33,221 nt of DNA from DAOOKJ01 sp035360795 (GCA_035360795.1 DAOSBJ010000005.1:1-33221); one strand, 5' to 3'. Shown: positions 15,374 to 23,336, counted from the first letter of the stretch. The notes: generated by a model not told the origin, from the sequence alone. Numbers and translations are program-made.

Positions 15374-15997
15374 TTACTTTCTTCCTTCCAGTGCGCTGAT
15401 TAGAGTTTCGCTATCAGCAAATTCGATATCTCCGCCAGTGGGTATTCCTCTGGCGAGTTTTGTAATTCTTATTTGAAGGTTGAGATTTTTTATTTCTTTT
15501 TCCAGATAATAACTAGTAAGATTTCCTTCGGAAGTCGGGTTTAAAGCCAAAATTACTTCTCGGATTGGCTGATTAGTTTTACTTTTATTTTTTATTCTTG
15601 AGATTAAGGTAGTTAAGTTTAGATTTTTGATTGTTTCTTTGTCTATTTCTGAAATAAGTCCTCCCAAAATATGATAAAGGCCATTGTATTTATTTGTTTT
15701 TTCCAAAGATAAAACATCTGTTTCTTTTTCTACTACGCAAATGATATTGTGATTTCTTCTTTTATCTCGGCAGAATTCACATAAGGTCTCGTTATTTTTT
15801 ATTTCAAAAGGAAACGAACATTCGGGGCAAAGTTTTATTTTCGAAAATAAATCATTAAAGTTTTTTAATAGTTCTGTTTGAACTTCTTTTTTTTGATGCA
15901 AAAGCCAAAAAGTCAGTCTTAAAGCCTGACGTGGTCCAATTCCTGGAAATTGCGCTAATGAATCGGCTAAATTTTTAATGGGTTTAGGTAAGGACAT
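15374..15997 (-). CDS. recR: recombination mediator protein RecR
   Basis: A 207-residue protein of usual length. RecR forms a ring that, with RecO, helps load RecA at gaps. A helix-hairpin-helix region (about 10-27, with QFPGIGPRQALRL) is followed by a four-cysteine zinc site (C57, C60, C73, C76). The Toprim domain starts near 84 with IICVVEKETDV and ends with RGIPTGGDIEFADSETL. It is the last gene of the minus-strand run. A 113-base AT-rich spacer separates it from dnaB. Confidence 0.95.
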   Translation of the reverse strand: MSLPKPIKNLADSLAQFPGIGPRQALRLTFWLLHQKKEVQTELLKNFNDLFSKIKLCPECSFPFEIKNNETLCEFCRDKRRNHNIICVVEKETDVLSLEKTNKYNGLYHILGGLISEIDKETIKNLNLTTLISRIKNKSKTNQPIREVILALNPTSEGNLTSYYLEKEIKNLNLQIRITKLARGIPTGGDIEFADSETLISALEGRK

Positions 15998-16110
15998 AAA
16001 AATAAAATAATAAATAAAAAATAAAAATTAAAAAACACAAATTAAAAATCAAAAATTTATCCTCTCTTTTATCTTCTATTTTTTATCTTTTATTTATTAT
16101 TTATTATTTA
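15998..16110. repeat. AT-rich low-complexity spacer
   Basis: Almost pure A/T. It contains TTATTTATTATTTATTATTT-type repeats and scattered TTTTATCTTTTATT words similar to those before hrcA. No promoter, terminator or reading frame is convincing. It separates dnaB from recR. Confidence 0.6.
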
Positions 16111-17484
16111 TTATTCTCCTTCTAATTCTTCAAACTCGCTGGAAAATTCTTCTTTTTCCAGATTTCTAAAACTAGTTAATTGCTCATTGAAATACAAAGA
16201 AATGCGGCCTAAAGGTCCATTGCGGTGTTTAGCAATTATAATATCAGCGATATTTTTTCTTTCAGTATCAGGATTATATTTATCTTCTCGATAAATAAAC
16301 ATTGCCACGTCACAGTCTTGTTCAATGGCTCCGGTTTCCCTTAAATCAGAGAGTCTAGGAATTGGCGGCGAACGTTGCTCAACTGCTCGTGACAATTGAG
16401 AAACAGTTAAAACTGGAACATTTAATTCTCTGGATAAGGCTTTGAGTGAACGCGAGATTTCAGAATATTGCTGAACTGTACTTTCTTTGAGAGAAGAAGG
16501 AGTTATTAATTGAAGATAATCAACTACTAGTAATCCTAAGCCCGCCTCTGCTTGAAGTCTTCTGGCGACAGTTCTCATTTGCATTATAGTTGGCGAAGGT
16601 GCATCGTCAATATAAATAGGCGCTTCGGCTAAGCGTGATAACGCATCTTGAATTAAAGTAAAATCATTTATTTCGCCCTCAGTTGAAAGTCTGCCAGTTC
16701 TGATTCTCCATAAGTCAACTGTTGATTCTGCAGCAATTAATCTGTCAACAATTTGGTCGCGAGACATTTCTAAACTAAAAATTCCCACCGGCACTCTTTC
16801 TCTGAGAGCAACGTGTCGGGCAATATCTAAAGCCAAAGAAGTTTTTCCCAATGAAGGCCTTGCCCCTAAAACTATTAAATCTGATTTTTGTAGGCCAGCC
16901 AAATATTTATCCAATTGGCTAAAGCCAGTTGTCAGTCCTCGCAATTTGCCACCGCCCTTATGAAGTTGGTCAATTCTTTCAAAGGCTTTTACTAATTCTT
17001 CTTTTAAAGGCAAAAATTCATAATTAATAGATTTCTGAGAGATATTAAAAATAATTTGTTCAGCAGTGTCCAAAACGTTATTCACGTCTTCTTCTTCGTT
17101 AAAACCCAATTCTGCGATTTGGTAAGAAGCGCTTATTAGATCTCTTAAAATTTTCTTTTCGTGAACAATTTTAGCATAATGAACAACGTGAGCGCTGGTT
17201 GGAGTTTTGTTAACAAGAGAAGTAAGAAAACTAACGCCGCCAATTTCTTTTAAAAGATTTTTTTCTTCTAATCTATTAGTTAAAGATAAAACATCAACAG
17301 GCTCATTTTTCTTGTATAAATCAAGAATTGCTTCAAAAATTTGCCGATGTTTTGGTAAATAAAAATCTTCCGGATACAAAATATCGGCAATTTTTATAAT
17401 AGCGTTATTGTCTATAATTAAAGCGCCTAAAACAGATTCCTCTGCTTCTATATTTTGTGGTGGTAATTTTTCTTCAGGAGACAT
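16111..17484 (-). CDS. dnaB: replicative DNA helicase DnaB
   Basis: A 457-residue hexameric helicase that unwinds DNA ahead of the replication fork. The N-terminal domain begins PPQNIEAEESVLGALI. The RecA-like core has Walker A GARPSLGKTS (about 207-216), LGIFSLEMS-like sequence (here VGIFSLEMS), Walker B LLVVDYLQLI, and the late motif IIAKHRNGPLG. No intein is inserted. The start overlaps the end of cysS by 37 bases. It is one of few starts here with a plausible ribosome site (AAAGGA about 8 bases upstream, inside cysS). Confidence 0.96.
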   Translation of the reverse strand: MSPEEKLPPQNIEAEESVLGALIIDNNAIIKIADILYPEDFYLPKHRQIFEAILDLYKKNEPVDVLSLTNRLEEKNLLKEIGGVSFLTSLVNKTPTSAHVVHYAKIVHEKKILRDLISASYQIAELGFNEEEDVNNVLDTAEQIIFNISQKSINYEFLPLKEELVKAFERIDQLHKGGGKLRGLTTGFSQLDKYLAGLQKSDLIVLGARPSLGKTSLALDIARHVALRERVPVGIFSLEMSRDQIVDRLIAAESTVDLWRIRTGRLSTEGEINDFTLIQDALSRLAEAPIYIDDAPSPTIMQMRTVARRLQAEAGLGLLVVDYLQLITPSSLKESTVQQYSEISRSLKALSRELNVPVLTVSQLSRAVEQRSPPIPRLSDLRETGAIEQDCDVAMFIYREDKYNPDTERKNIADIIIAKHRNGPLGRISLYFNEQLTSFRNLEKEEFSSEFEELEGE

Positions 17485-18875
17485 ATTTTTGGTCCTTTAG
17501 CTGTATCTTCAATTAAATATCCTAATTTTTGTACTTGCTGTCTAATTTCATCAGCTTTTTTAAAATCTTTCTTCTTGCGGTATTCTTCTCGTTTTTTAAC
17601 CAATTCAGTAATCTTTTTAGGAAGTTTAAATAATCCTACTTCTTTAAGATTTAAACCGAAAACTTTATCCCAATCTAAGATTAAAGCATAAACTTTTTTA
17701 GAATCAAATTTAGATGGATTTTTATTATAATCTTTAATAAGTTTCCATAAAACGCTTAAGGCTTTTGGTATATTTAAATCGTTTTCGATTGCTTTTTTGA
17801 ATTCTTGTTGGTATTTTTTAAGACTAACTGTTTGTTTCCCCGAAGTCTTTTGTTCTATTAAAATTTTTCGTATAAATTCTCTTAATTTTTCCAACGAGAT
17901 TTGGGCTGCCTCTAATCCTTTGAAGGTAAAATTAAACCTCTGGCGATAGTGAGCGGTTAAAAAAAGATATCTTAAGCTTAAAGGCTCATATCCTTTATTT
18001 TCGAGGTCCTTTAGGGTATAGAAATTTTTGAGAGATTTGGACATTTTCTGTCCTTCAACCTGTAAAAATCTAGGATGAAACCAATATCTGACAAATTTTT
18101 TTCCCGTGGCAGTTTCTGCTTGAGCTATTTCTGATTCATGATGGGGGAAAATATTATCTTCTCCGCCAGTATGAATATCAAAACTTTCTCCTAAATATTT
18201 CATCGACATTGCCGAACATTCGATATGCCAGCCAGGAAAACCTCTGCCCCAAGGTGAGTCCCACTCCATTTGTCTTTTTACTCCTAAAGGAGTAAATTTC
18301 CATAGAGCAAAATCTGCCGGATGTTTTTTTTGGGGATTAACTTCAATCCTGACTCCGGCTTTTAGTTTTTCTAAAGTATTGCCGGAAAGTTGACCATATT
18401 TCGGATATTTTGAAACATCAAAGTAAACTCCATCATCAATAATATAAGCTGCGCCTTTTTCATTGATTTTTTCTATTAGATTTATCATCTCTTGTATATG
18501 GTCAGTTGCCTTGCAAATAACAGCTGGCTCCAACATATTCATTTTTTTTCGATTTAAAAGAAAAATTTCAGTAAAATATTGGGCAATTTCAAAAGCAGTT
18601 TTTCTATGTTTTTGAGCGCTTTTTTCAACTTTATCCTGGCCAGTATCAGCATCTGAAGTTAGATGACCAACATCGGTGATATTCATTATATGAGTTACTT
18701 TATAGCCTAAGTATTCAAGGGTTCGGCGCAATAAATCAGCCATCGTGTAGTTCCAGGCGTGGCCGAGGTGGTCATAATCATAAACAGTTGGTCCGCAAGT
18801 ATAAAGACCGACTTTTTTGTCTTTTAACGGTTTAAAGACTTCGATTTTTTTAGTAAGAGTATTATAAATTTTCAT
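17448..18875 (-). CDS. cysS: cysteinyl-tRNA synthetase
   Basis: A 475-residue class I synthetase that charges tRNA-Cys in the cytosol. The HIGH motif reads HLGH (36-39) after CGPTVYD, and KMSKS is at 277-281. Zinc ligands are C27, C220, H245 and E249, with the same spacing as in E. coli (C209 to H234). A helical anticodon-binding domain follows, and the C-terminus is lysine-rich. The last 12 codons lie in the overlap with dnaB. The upstream neighbour is the CorA-like gene, whose stop lies 19 bases before the cysS start. Confidence 0.96.
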   Translation of the reverse strand: MKIYNTLTKKIEVFKPLKDKKVGLYTCGPTVYDYDHLGHAWNYTMADLLRRTLEYLGYKVTHIMNITDVGHLTSDADTGQDKVEKSAQKHRKTAFEIAQYFTEIFLLNRKKMNMLEPAVICKATDHIQEMINLIEKINEKGAAYIIDDGVYFDVSKYPKYGQLSGNTLEKLKAGVRIEVNPQKKHPADFALWKFTPLGVKRQMEWDSPWGRGFPGWHIECSAMSMKYLGESFDIHTGGEDNIFPHHESEIAQAETATGKKFVRYWFHPRFLQVEGQKMSKSLKNFYTLKDLENKGYEPLSLRYLFLTAHYRQRFNFTFKGLEAAQISLEKLREFIRKILIEQKTSGKQTVSLKKYQQEFKKAIENDLNIPKALSVLWKLIKDYNKNPSKFDSKKVYALILDWDKVFGLNLKEVGLFKLPKKITELVKKREEYRKKKDFKKADEIRQQVQKLGYLIEDTAKGPKICLLKKNYHHKI

Positions 18876-18894
18876 TTTAATCTCTAATTAATCT

Positions 18895-19803
18895 TCAAAT
18901 CATTTTTTTCTTTTTAAGGATTAGGTAGAGAATAATAGCGGGAACAAAAGCCACTGTGAGAATAAGAAAATAATCATACGGCTTGCCTCTAATAGGTAAA
19001 TATTGAACATTCATTTGGAAAGAACTAATAATAATTAAAGCCGGCCAGCCAACAAAAGAGACAATGGTATAAATCTTGGTTAAAAGATTAATTTTATATT
19101 CGATATAGGAATTATTGGTATTTTCCAAAGACTCAATCGTATCTTTAAAACCTTCAATAATATTGTCAACTCTTAAACTTTCTCCCATTAAATCTTCAAA
19201 ATAAATTTTTGAACCTTCGCCCAAAATCATTGGTCCCCTTCGCACTAAAGAATTAATATCTTCTTTTAAATAGCGAAAAATTCTTCTGAAATTCAAGATA
19301 TCTCTTTTAGTATAGGAAATTAGGGGTATAACCTGGTGGTGTTTGCCGGCAAAAATTTCTTCTTCAATTCTGTTCATTTTTTCTTGAATATGAATAATTT
19401 GACGCATCGCAAAATTCAGATACTGAGTGAAGATAAAATAAAAAAGTTTTGAGACTTCATTTAAATAATTTTCTTCAAAATCTTTCTGATAAACTTTTTC
19501 CAAAATTTCTTGATGAGCATCTATCATTGGGCCATAAGAAGAGGTAATTAAAGAATGTTTCGTAATGATAATATCTAATTCCCAAGGGACAGATGTTTGT
19601 TTTATAGGGTCCCAGTAAGGAAAGTGGGTCACTATATAAATATAATCTTTATAAATTTCTGCTTTGGAACGTTGGCTTGGCACCCCTAATTCGTGAACAA
19701 TTAAAGGGTGTAATTTATAATTTTTAGCCACATATTCTAAATCTTCTTTTGTTGGGTTATGAATGTCTACCCAGATAATTTTACCTCTAAAGACTTGTTT
19801 CAT
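18895..19803 (-). CDS. CorA-family divalent cation transporter with variant QMN motif
   Basis: A 302-residue protein with the CorA plan: a soluble N-terminal domain, a long helix (about 200-245) and two C-terminal membrane helices (about 243-262 and 278-296) ending in a basic tail. CorA channels carry Mg2+ or related ions as pentamers. The invariant GMN at the end of the first helix reads Q-M-N here (263-265), and the usual MPE loop reads LPIRGKPYDY. The Gly is known to matter for transport, so selectivity or activity may differ. It is the first gene of the minus-strand run and the only gene in the window that ends in TGA. Confidence 0.85.
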   Translation of the reverse strand: MKQVFRGKIIWVDIHNPTKEDLEYVAKNYKLHPLIVHELGVPSQRSKAEIYKDYIYIVTHFPYWDPIKQTSVPWELDIIITKHSLITSSYGPMIDAHQEILEKVYQKDFEENYLNEVSKLFYFIFTQYLNFAMRQIIHIQEKMNRIEEEIFAGKHHQVIPLISYTKRDILNFRRIFRYLKEDINSLVRRGPMILGEGSKIYFEDLMGESLRVDNIIEGFKDTIESLENTNNSYIEYKINLLTKIYTIVSFVGWPALIIISSFQMNVQYLPIRGKPYDYFLILTVAFVPAIILYLILKKKKMI

Positions 19804-19826
19804 AGCAATAAATTTATTTTAATACT

Positions 19827-19855
19827 ATTTTACCAACTCGAAGCCAAAAGCACAA
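19827..19855 (-). promoter_or_regulatory. promoter of the corA-cysS-dnaB-recR run
   Basis: On the minus strand TAAAAT (19827-19832) is preceded by TGG. A weak TTGTGC (19850-19855) lies 17 bases upstream. It would give a leader of about 15 bases. Confidence 0.5.
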
Positions 19856-19921
19856 CCAACTTTGGGGATAAAAAGGGGATAGAAATAAGCGGCAAGAGAC
19901 GTCTATTTCTAATCTTTTCTT

Positions 19922-19963
19922 AAAATCTTTTTTTGTTGACGATCGTCAACAAAAAAAGATTTT
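19922..19963. promoter_or_regulatory. perfect 42-bp palindrome
   Basis: Two 21-base arms are exact reverse complements around 19942/19943. The centre GTTGACGATCGTCAAC is flanked by T7/A7 and then AAAATC/GATTTT. It lies 119 bases upstream of the CorA-like gene and 149 bases upstream of hrcA, which diverge. T-tracts on both sides make it terminator-like on both strands, yet no gene ends here. A dimeric regulator site (TTGAC-N4-GTCAA) is the alternative. Confidence 0.6.
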
Positions 19964-19978
19964 TTAAGCGTTTGGTTC

Positions 19979-20026
19979 TTTTTATCTTTTATACTTTTTA
20001 TCTTTTATACTTTGTATCTTTTATAA
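19979..20026 (+). repeat. 16-bp tandem repeat, three copies
   Basis: TTTTTATCTTTTATAC occurs twice exactly (19979-19994 and 19995-20010), followed by a third copy with two changes (20011-20026). Each copy ends in a -10-like TATAC/TATAA. The rest of the 308-base gap 19804-20111 holds the corA promoter, the 42-bp palindrome, an orphan AGGAGG at 20041, and the hrcA promoter with CIRCE. Confidence 0.85.
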
Positions 20027-20059
20027 TTGTAATAAAAAGAAGGAGGAAGAACAAGACAA

Positions 20060-20096
20060 TTAGCACTCTTGACTTTTAATTGCTAATGAGTAAAAT
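20060..20096 (+). promoter_or_regulatory. hrcA promoter with asymmetric CIRCE operator
   Basis: TTAGCACTC (20060-20068), a 9-base spacer and AATTGCTAA (20078-20086) form a CIRCE element. The left arm matches the consensus exactly and the right arm matches at 7 of 9 positions. The spacer holds the -35 box TTGACT (20069-20074), with TAAAAT 16 bases later (20091-20096). HrcA bound here would cover the promoter. The predicted start near 20103 leaves a leader of about 9 bases. Confidence 0.88.
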
Positions 20097-20111
20097 ATAG
20101 GGGTAAGGAGT

Positions 20112-20822
20112 ATGATAATAATAAAAGAGGAATTTCAAAAAAGAAAGAAAAGAATTCTCCAAAAGGTAGTCAGTTCTTATTTGGAAAAAGGCGAGCCAGT
20201 GGCTTCTAGTTTTTTGGTTTATCGTTATCACTTGGATTTAAGTTCAGCAACGATTAGAAATGATTTTCAAAGACTGAGCAAAGAAGGCTATCTTTACAAA
20301 TGCCATATCTCGAGTGGTCGCTTACCAACTGATAAGGCTTTAAAGTTTTTTATTTCCAATATTCTTGAAAGCGGCGAGATAGACCAGTGGAAGCATAGAT
20401 GGTTTGAAAAGTTAAAAGAAAGAATTTCAATGTTAAAAGATTTTGACAAGTTAGCTGAATTTTTATCAGAAGAAACAAAATCGTTTAGTTTTTTTTATCT
20501 TTCCGATGAAGACTTCTTAGTTAAGAAAGGTCTACGATATCTTTTTGCTAATATTGATAATAGCCGAAATAATGTTTTAGAATTAATAGAAGAAGTTGCT
20601 GAATCGCTTGAAAAGTTCGACAAACAGATTAAAAACTTAAAGATAGAAGATAGTCCCTTAGTTTATATCGGAAGAGAGAATCCCTTTGTTAAAATTGATT
20701 GTCTGAGTTTTTTGGGAGAAAAATCGCATTCTAAAAATGGAATTTTTGGTATCTTAGGTTCTAAAAGAATGCCTTATGAGAAAAATTTAGGATTAATTAA
20801 GGCGGTATCTGAATTAGTGTAA
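20112..20822 (+). CDS. hrcA: heat-shock repressor HrcA, short form
   Basis: A 236-residue repressor of chaperone genes that binds CIRCE sites as a dimer. The winged-helix domain (about 5-76) shows SSATIRNDFQRLSKEGYL and SSGRLPTDKAL. The C-terminal signatures YIGRENPF (185-192) and GILGSKRMPYEK (213-224) remain. Typical HrcA is about 340 residues, so roughly 100 residues of the central GAF-like and dimerisation region are missing, with no sign of a frameshift. AAGGAG lies only one base before the ATG. CIRCE elements precede this gene and groES, so it is likely to control both. Confidence 0.92.
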   Translation: MIIIKEEFQKRKKRILQKVVSSYLEKGEPVASSFLVYRYHLDLSSATIRNDFQRLSKEGYLYKCHISSGRLPTDKALKFFISNILESGEIDQWKHRWFEKLKERISMLKDFDKLAEFLSEETKSFSFFYLSDEDFLVKKGLRYLFANIDNSRNNVLELIEEVAESLEKFDKQIKNLKIEDSPLVYIGRENPFVKIDCLSFLGEKSHSKNGIFGILGSKRMPYEKNLGLIKAVSELV

Positions 20823-20839
20823 AAAGTTTTTTAACTAAT

Positions 20840-21361
20840 ATGGCTAATGAAGAAAGAAAAGAGGAAAAAACCGAAAAAGAGGAGAGTTTAAAAGAAGAAT
20901 TAGATAAGTTAAAAAAGGAGAAAGAAGAACTATTTAATGATTGGCAGAAAGCGCGAGCAGAGTTGATTAATTACAAGAAAGAGGAAAAAGAAAGGCTGTC
21001 AGAAGTAATTCGTTTTTCCAATGAGAGGATTATCAAGGAACTGATAACAGTCTTGGATAGTTTCGAATTGGCTTTGAATAGTTTGAAAAATGAAGAAGAA
21101 TCGATGAAAGAAAAATACTTGAAAGGAGTTATTTTAATCAAAAGCCAATTAGAAGAAATACTGAAAAGAGAAGGACTGGAAGAAATTCCAGTGGAAAAAG
21201 GAAAAATACCGGATTTAAACTATATGGAAATAGTTTCAGAAATAGTTACAAATCGCTATCCAAAAAATACGGTGGCAGAAGTTTTTCAGAAAGGATATCT
21301 TTTAAATGGTAAAATGCTGCGACCGGCGAGAGTGGCAGTAGAAAAAGAAATTAAAAATTAA
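20840..21361 (+). CDS. grpE: nucleotide exchange factor GrpE
   Basis: A 173-residue co-chaperone that releases ADP from DnaK. It has the family layout: a long charged N-terminal coiled coil (about 5-60, with KEELFNDWQKARAELINYKK), the four-helix part with LDSFELAL, and a C-terminal beta domain with VSEIVTNRYPKNTVAEVFQKGYLLNGKMLRPARV. It starts 17 bases after hrcA and is followed by dnaK. The final codons run into a short AAAATT repeat. Confidence 0.95.
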   Translation: MANEERKEEKTEKEESLKEELDKLKKEKEELFNDWQKARAELINYKKEEKERLSEVIRFSNERIIKELITVLDSFELALNSLKNEEESMKEKYLKGVILIKSQLEEILKREGLEEIPVEKGKIPDLNYMEIVSEIVTNRYPKNTVAEVFQKGYLLNGKMLRPARVAVEKEIKN

Positions 21362-21381
21362 AATTAAAATTAAAATTAATT
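21349..21381 (+). repeat. AAAATT hexamer repeat between grpE and dnaK
   Basis: About five AAAATT units span the end of grpE and the 29-base gap before dnaK. Slippage here would change the grpE C-terminus or the spacing to dnaK. Confidence 0.75.
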
Positions 21382-21390
21382 ATAACTACT

Positions 21391-23313
21391 ATGTCTAAAG
21401 TATTAGGAATTGATTTGGGAACATCTATTGCAAAAATGGCTTCCATTGTTAATGGCGAGCCAAAATGTTTAGAATCAAGAGAGGGTTCAATTTTGATTCC
21501 CTCGGTTGTCGCTTTAACCAAAAATAATGAAAGGTTGGTTGGTGAATTAGCAAAAAGACAAGCAGTTACTAACCCTAAAAATACTATCTTTGAAGTGAAA
21601 AGATTCATTGGCAGAAAATACGACGACCCAGAAATCCAGAAAGAATTAAAAAACCTTCCTTATGAGACAAGAAAGGCTGCTGATGGTTCAGTTGAAGTAA
21701 AGATGGGAGATAAGTGGTATTCGCCGATTGAAATTTCTTCAATGATTCTGCAAAAAATCAAAATAGACGCCGAGGATAAATTGTCAGATAAAGTAGAAAA
21801 AGTTGTCATCACTTGTCCGGCAAATTTTGATGACAGCCAAAGAAAGGCAACAAAAACAGCAGCGGAGATTGCCGGTTTTGAAGTTTTAAGGGTAATTAAT
21901 GAACCAACAGCCGCGGCTCTGTCTTATGGTTTAGGAAAAAAACAATCACAAAAAGTTTTAGTTTATGACTTTGGAGGCGGAACTTTTGATGTAACAATCT
22001 TAGAGGTAGCACCAGAAACTGTTGAAGTACTTGCTACTGGGGGTGAACCGCATTTAGGCGGAAAAGATTTTGACCAGCGGATAATTAATTGGTTAATAGA
22101 AGAATTCAAAAAAGAACAGGGATTTGATTTGTCAAAAGACCCTTTGGCTTTGCAAAGAGTAAAAGAAGCAGCAGAAAAAGCAAAAATTGAACTTTCTTCA
22201 GTTTTGGAAACAGAGATAAATCTTCCCTATATTACGGCTGATGAAAACGGGCCGAAACATTTGTATTACAAATTAAAGCGCGCTCAATTTGAGAATTTGG
22301 TAAATGATTTAATTGAGAAATCAATTGAAAGGGTAAAAAAGACTTTAGAAGAAGTAAAGCTAGATAAAAGCCAGATAGATGAAATAGTATTAGTAGGGGG
22401 AACGACTTTAATCCCAAAAGTCAGGGAAACAGTAAAAAACTTTTTTGGCAAAGAGCCAAACAAATCAATTAATCCGGAAGAAATTGTAGCAATCGGCGCC
22501 GCAATTGAGGCAGAGATTATCACCGCTTCCCAGGAAAAGAGAGTGCCAGAAGGAGAAATCAAAAATGTTCTTCTTTTGGATGTTTTGCCACTGTCATTGG
22601 GAATTGAAACTTTAGGTGGAATTAATACAATTATGATTCCAAAAAATACTACTATTCCAGTTTCAAAAACCCAAATTTTTTCCACTGCCAGCGATAATCA
22701 AACCTCAGTCGAAATAAATGTTTTACAAGGTGAAAGACCAATGGCTAATGATTGTCGAAGTTTGGGTAAATTTATCTTAGATGGTATTCCGCCAGCCCCT
22801 CGAGGTCTTCCTCAAATTGAGGTGACTTTTGACATTGATGCCAATGGAATTTTATCAGTAACTGCAAAAGATAAAGCGACTTCAAAATCACAATCAGTAA
22901 AAATTGAAGGTTCAAGCGGTTTGTCAAAAGAAGAAGTAGAGAGATTAAAGAGAGAAGCAGAAATGTATGCCGAAGAAGATAAAAAGAAAAAGGAATTAGT
23001 TGAAGTGCGGAATAATGCCGAAAACTTAATCTATACAGCGGAAAAAACTTTAAATGACGCCAAAGGCAAAATTTCCGATGATTTGGTAAAAAGGGTTGAA
23101 GAAAAGATAAAAGAGTTGAAAGAAATAAAGGATAAAGATGATAAAGAGGCGATAGAGACAAAAATTAAAGAATTTTCTCAAATTCTTTCTGAGATCGGCC
23201 AAGAACTTTATAAAAATCAACAGACTGGCCCTTCTCAATCTCAATCAGCGCCGGAAGAAAAAACTGAAGAAGATAAAGAAAAACCAAAAGACGCAGACTT
23301 TAAAGAAGAATAA
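21391..23313 (+). CDS. dnaK: molecular chaperone DnaK (Hsp70)
   Basis: A 640-residue Hsp70 with an ATPase domain, the linker VLLLDVLPLSLG (near 393-404), a substrate-binding domain and an acidic lid/tail rich in K and E. Phosphate 2 is clear (VYDFGGGTFDVTI, near 191) and INEPTAAALSYG is intact. The first phosphate loop reads GIDLGTSIAK instead of the usual GIDLGTTNS, so residues 12-14 (S, I, A) differ from the common T, N/Y, S. The lid helix region is shorter in recognisable motifs. It works with DnaJ (24566) and GrpE (20840), under HrcA control. Confidence 0.96.
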   Translation: MSKVLGIDLGTSIAKMASIVNGEPKCLESREGSILIPSVVALTKNNERLVGELAKRQAVTNPKNTIFEVKRFIGRKYDDPEIQKELKNLPYETRKAADGSVEVKMGDKWYSPIEISSMILQKIKIDAEDKLSDKVEKVVITCPANFDDSQRKATKTAAEIAGFEVLRVINEPTAAALSYGLGKKQSQKVLVYDFGGGTFDVTILEVAPETVEVLATGGEPHLGGKDFDQRIINWLIEEFKKEQGFDLSKDPLALQRVKEAAEKAKIELSSVLETEINLPYITADENGPKHLYYKLKRAQFENLVNDLIEKSIERVKKTLEEVKLDKSQIDEIVLVGGTTLIPKVRETVKNFFGKEPNKSINPEEIVAIGAAIEAEIITASQEKRVPEGEIKNVLLLDVLPLSLGIETLGGINTIMIPKNTTIPVSKTQIFSTASDNQTSVEINVLQGERPMANDCRSLGKFILDGIPPAPRGLPQIEVTFDIDANGILSVTAKDKATSKSQSVKIEGSSGLSKEEVERLKREAEMYAEEDKKKKELVEVRNNAENLIYTAEKTLNDAKGKISDDLVKRVEEKIKELKEIKDKDDKEAIETKIKEFSQILSEIGQELYKNQQTGPSQSQSAPEEKTEEDKEKPKDADFKEE

Positions 23314-23318
23314 AAAGG

Positions 23319-23327
23319 TGGTATAAT
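23319..23327 (+). promoter_or_regulatory. extended -10 promoter, near-leaderless
   Basis: TGGTATAAT (TATAAT at 23322-23327) lies just after the dnaK stop. A weak TTTAAA is 17 bases upstream. The predicted start near 23334 is 3 bases before the ATG of the next gene, so its mRNA would be nearly leaderless. Confidence 0.6.
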
Positions 23328-23336
23328 TGAACTAGT

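Noticed and set aside
20041..20046. AGGAGG as a ribosome site for an unseen small gene before hrcA.
   Set aside because: No start codon with an open frame follows at a usable distance; the hrcA promoter and CIRCE lie immediately downstream.
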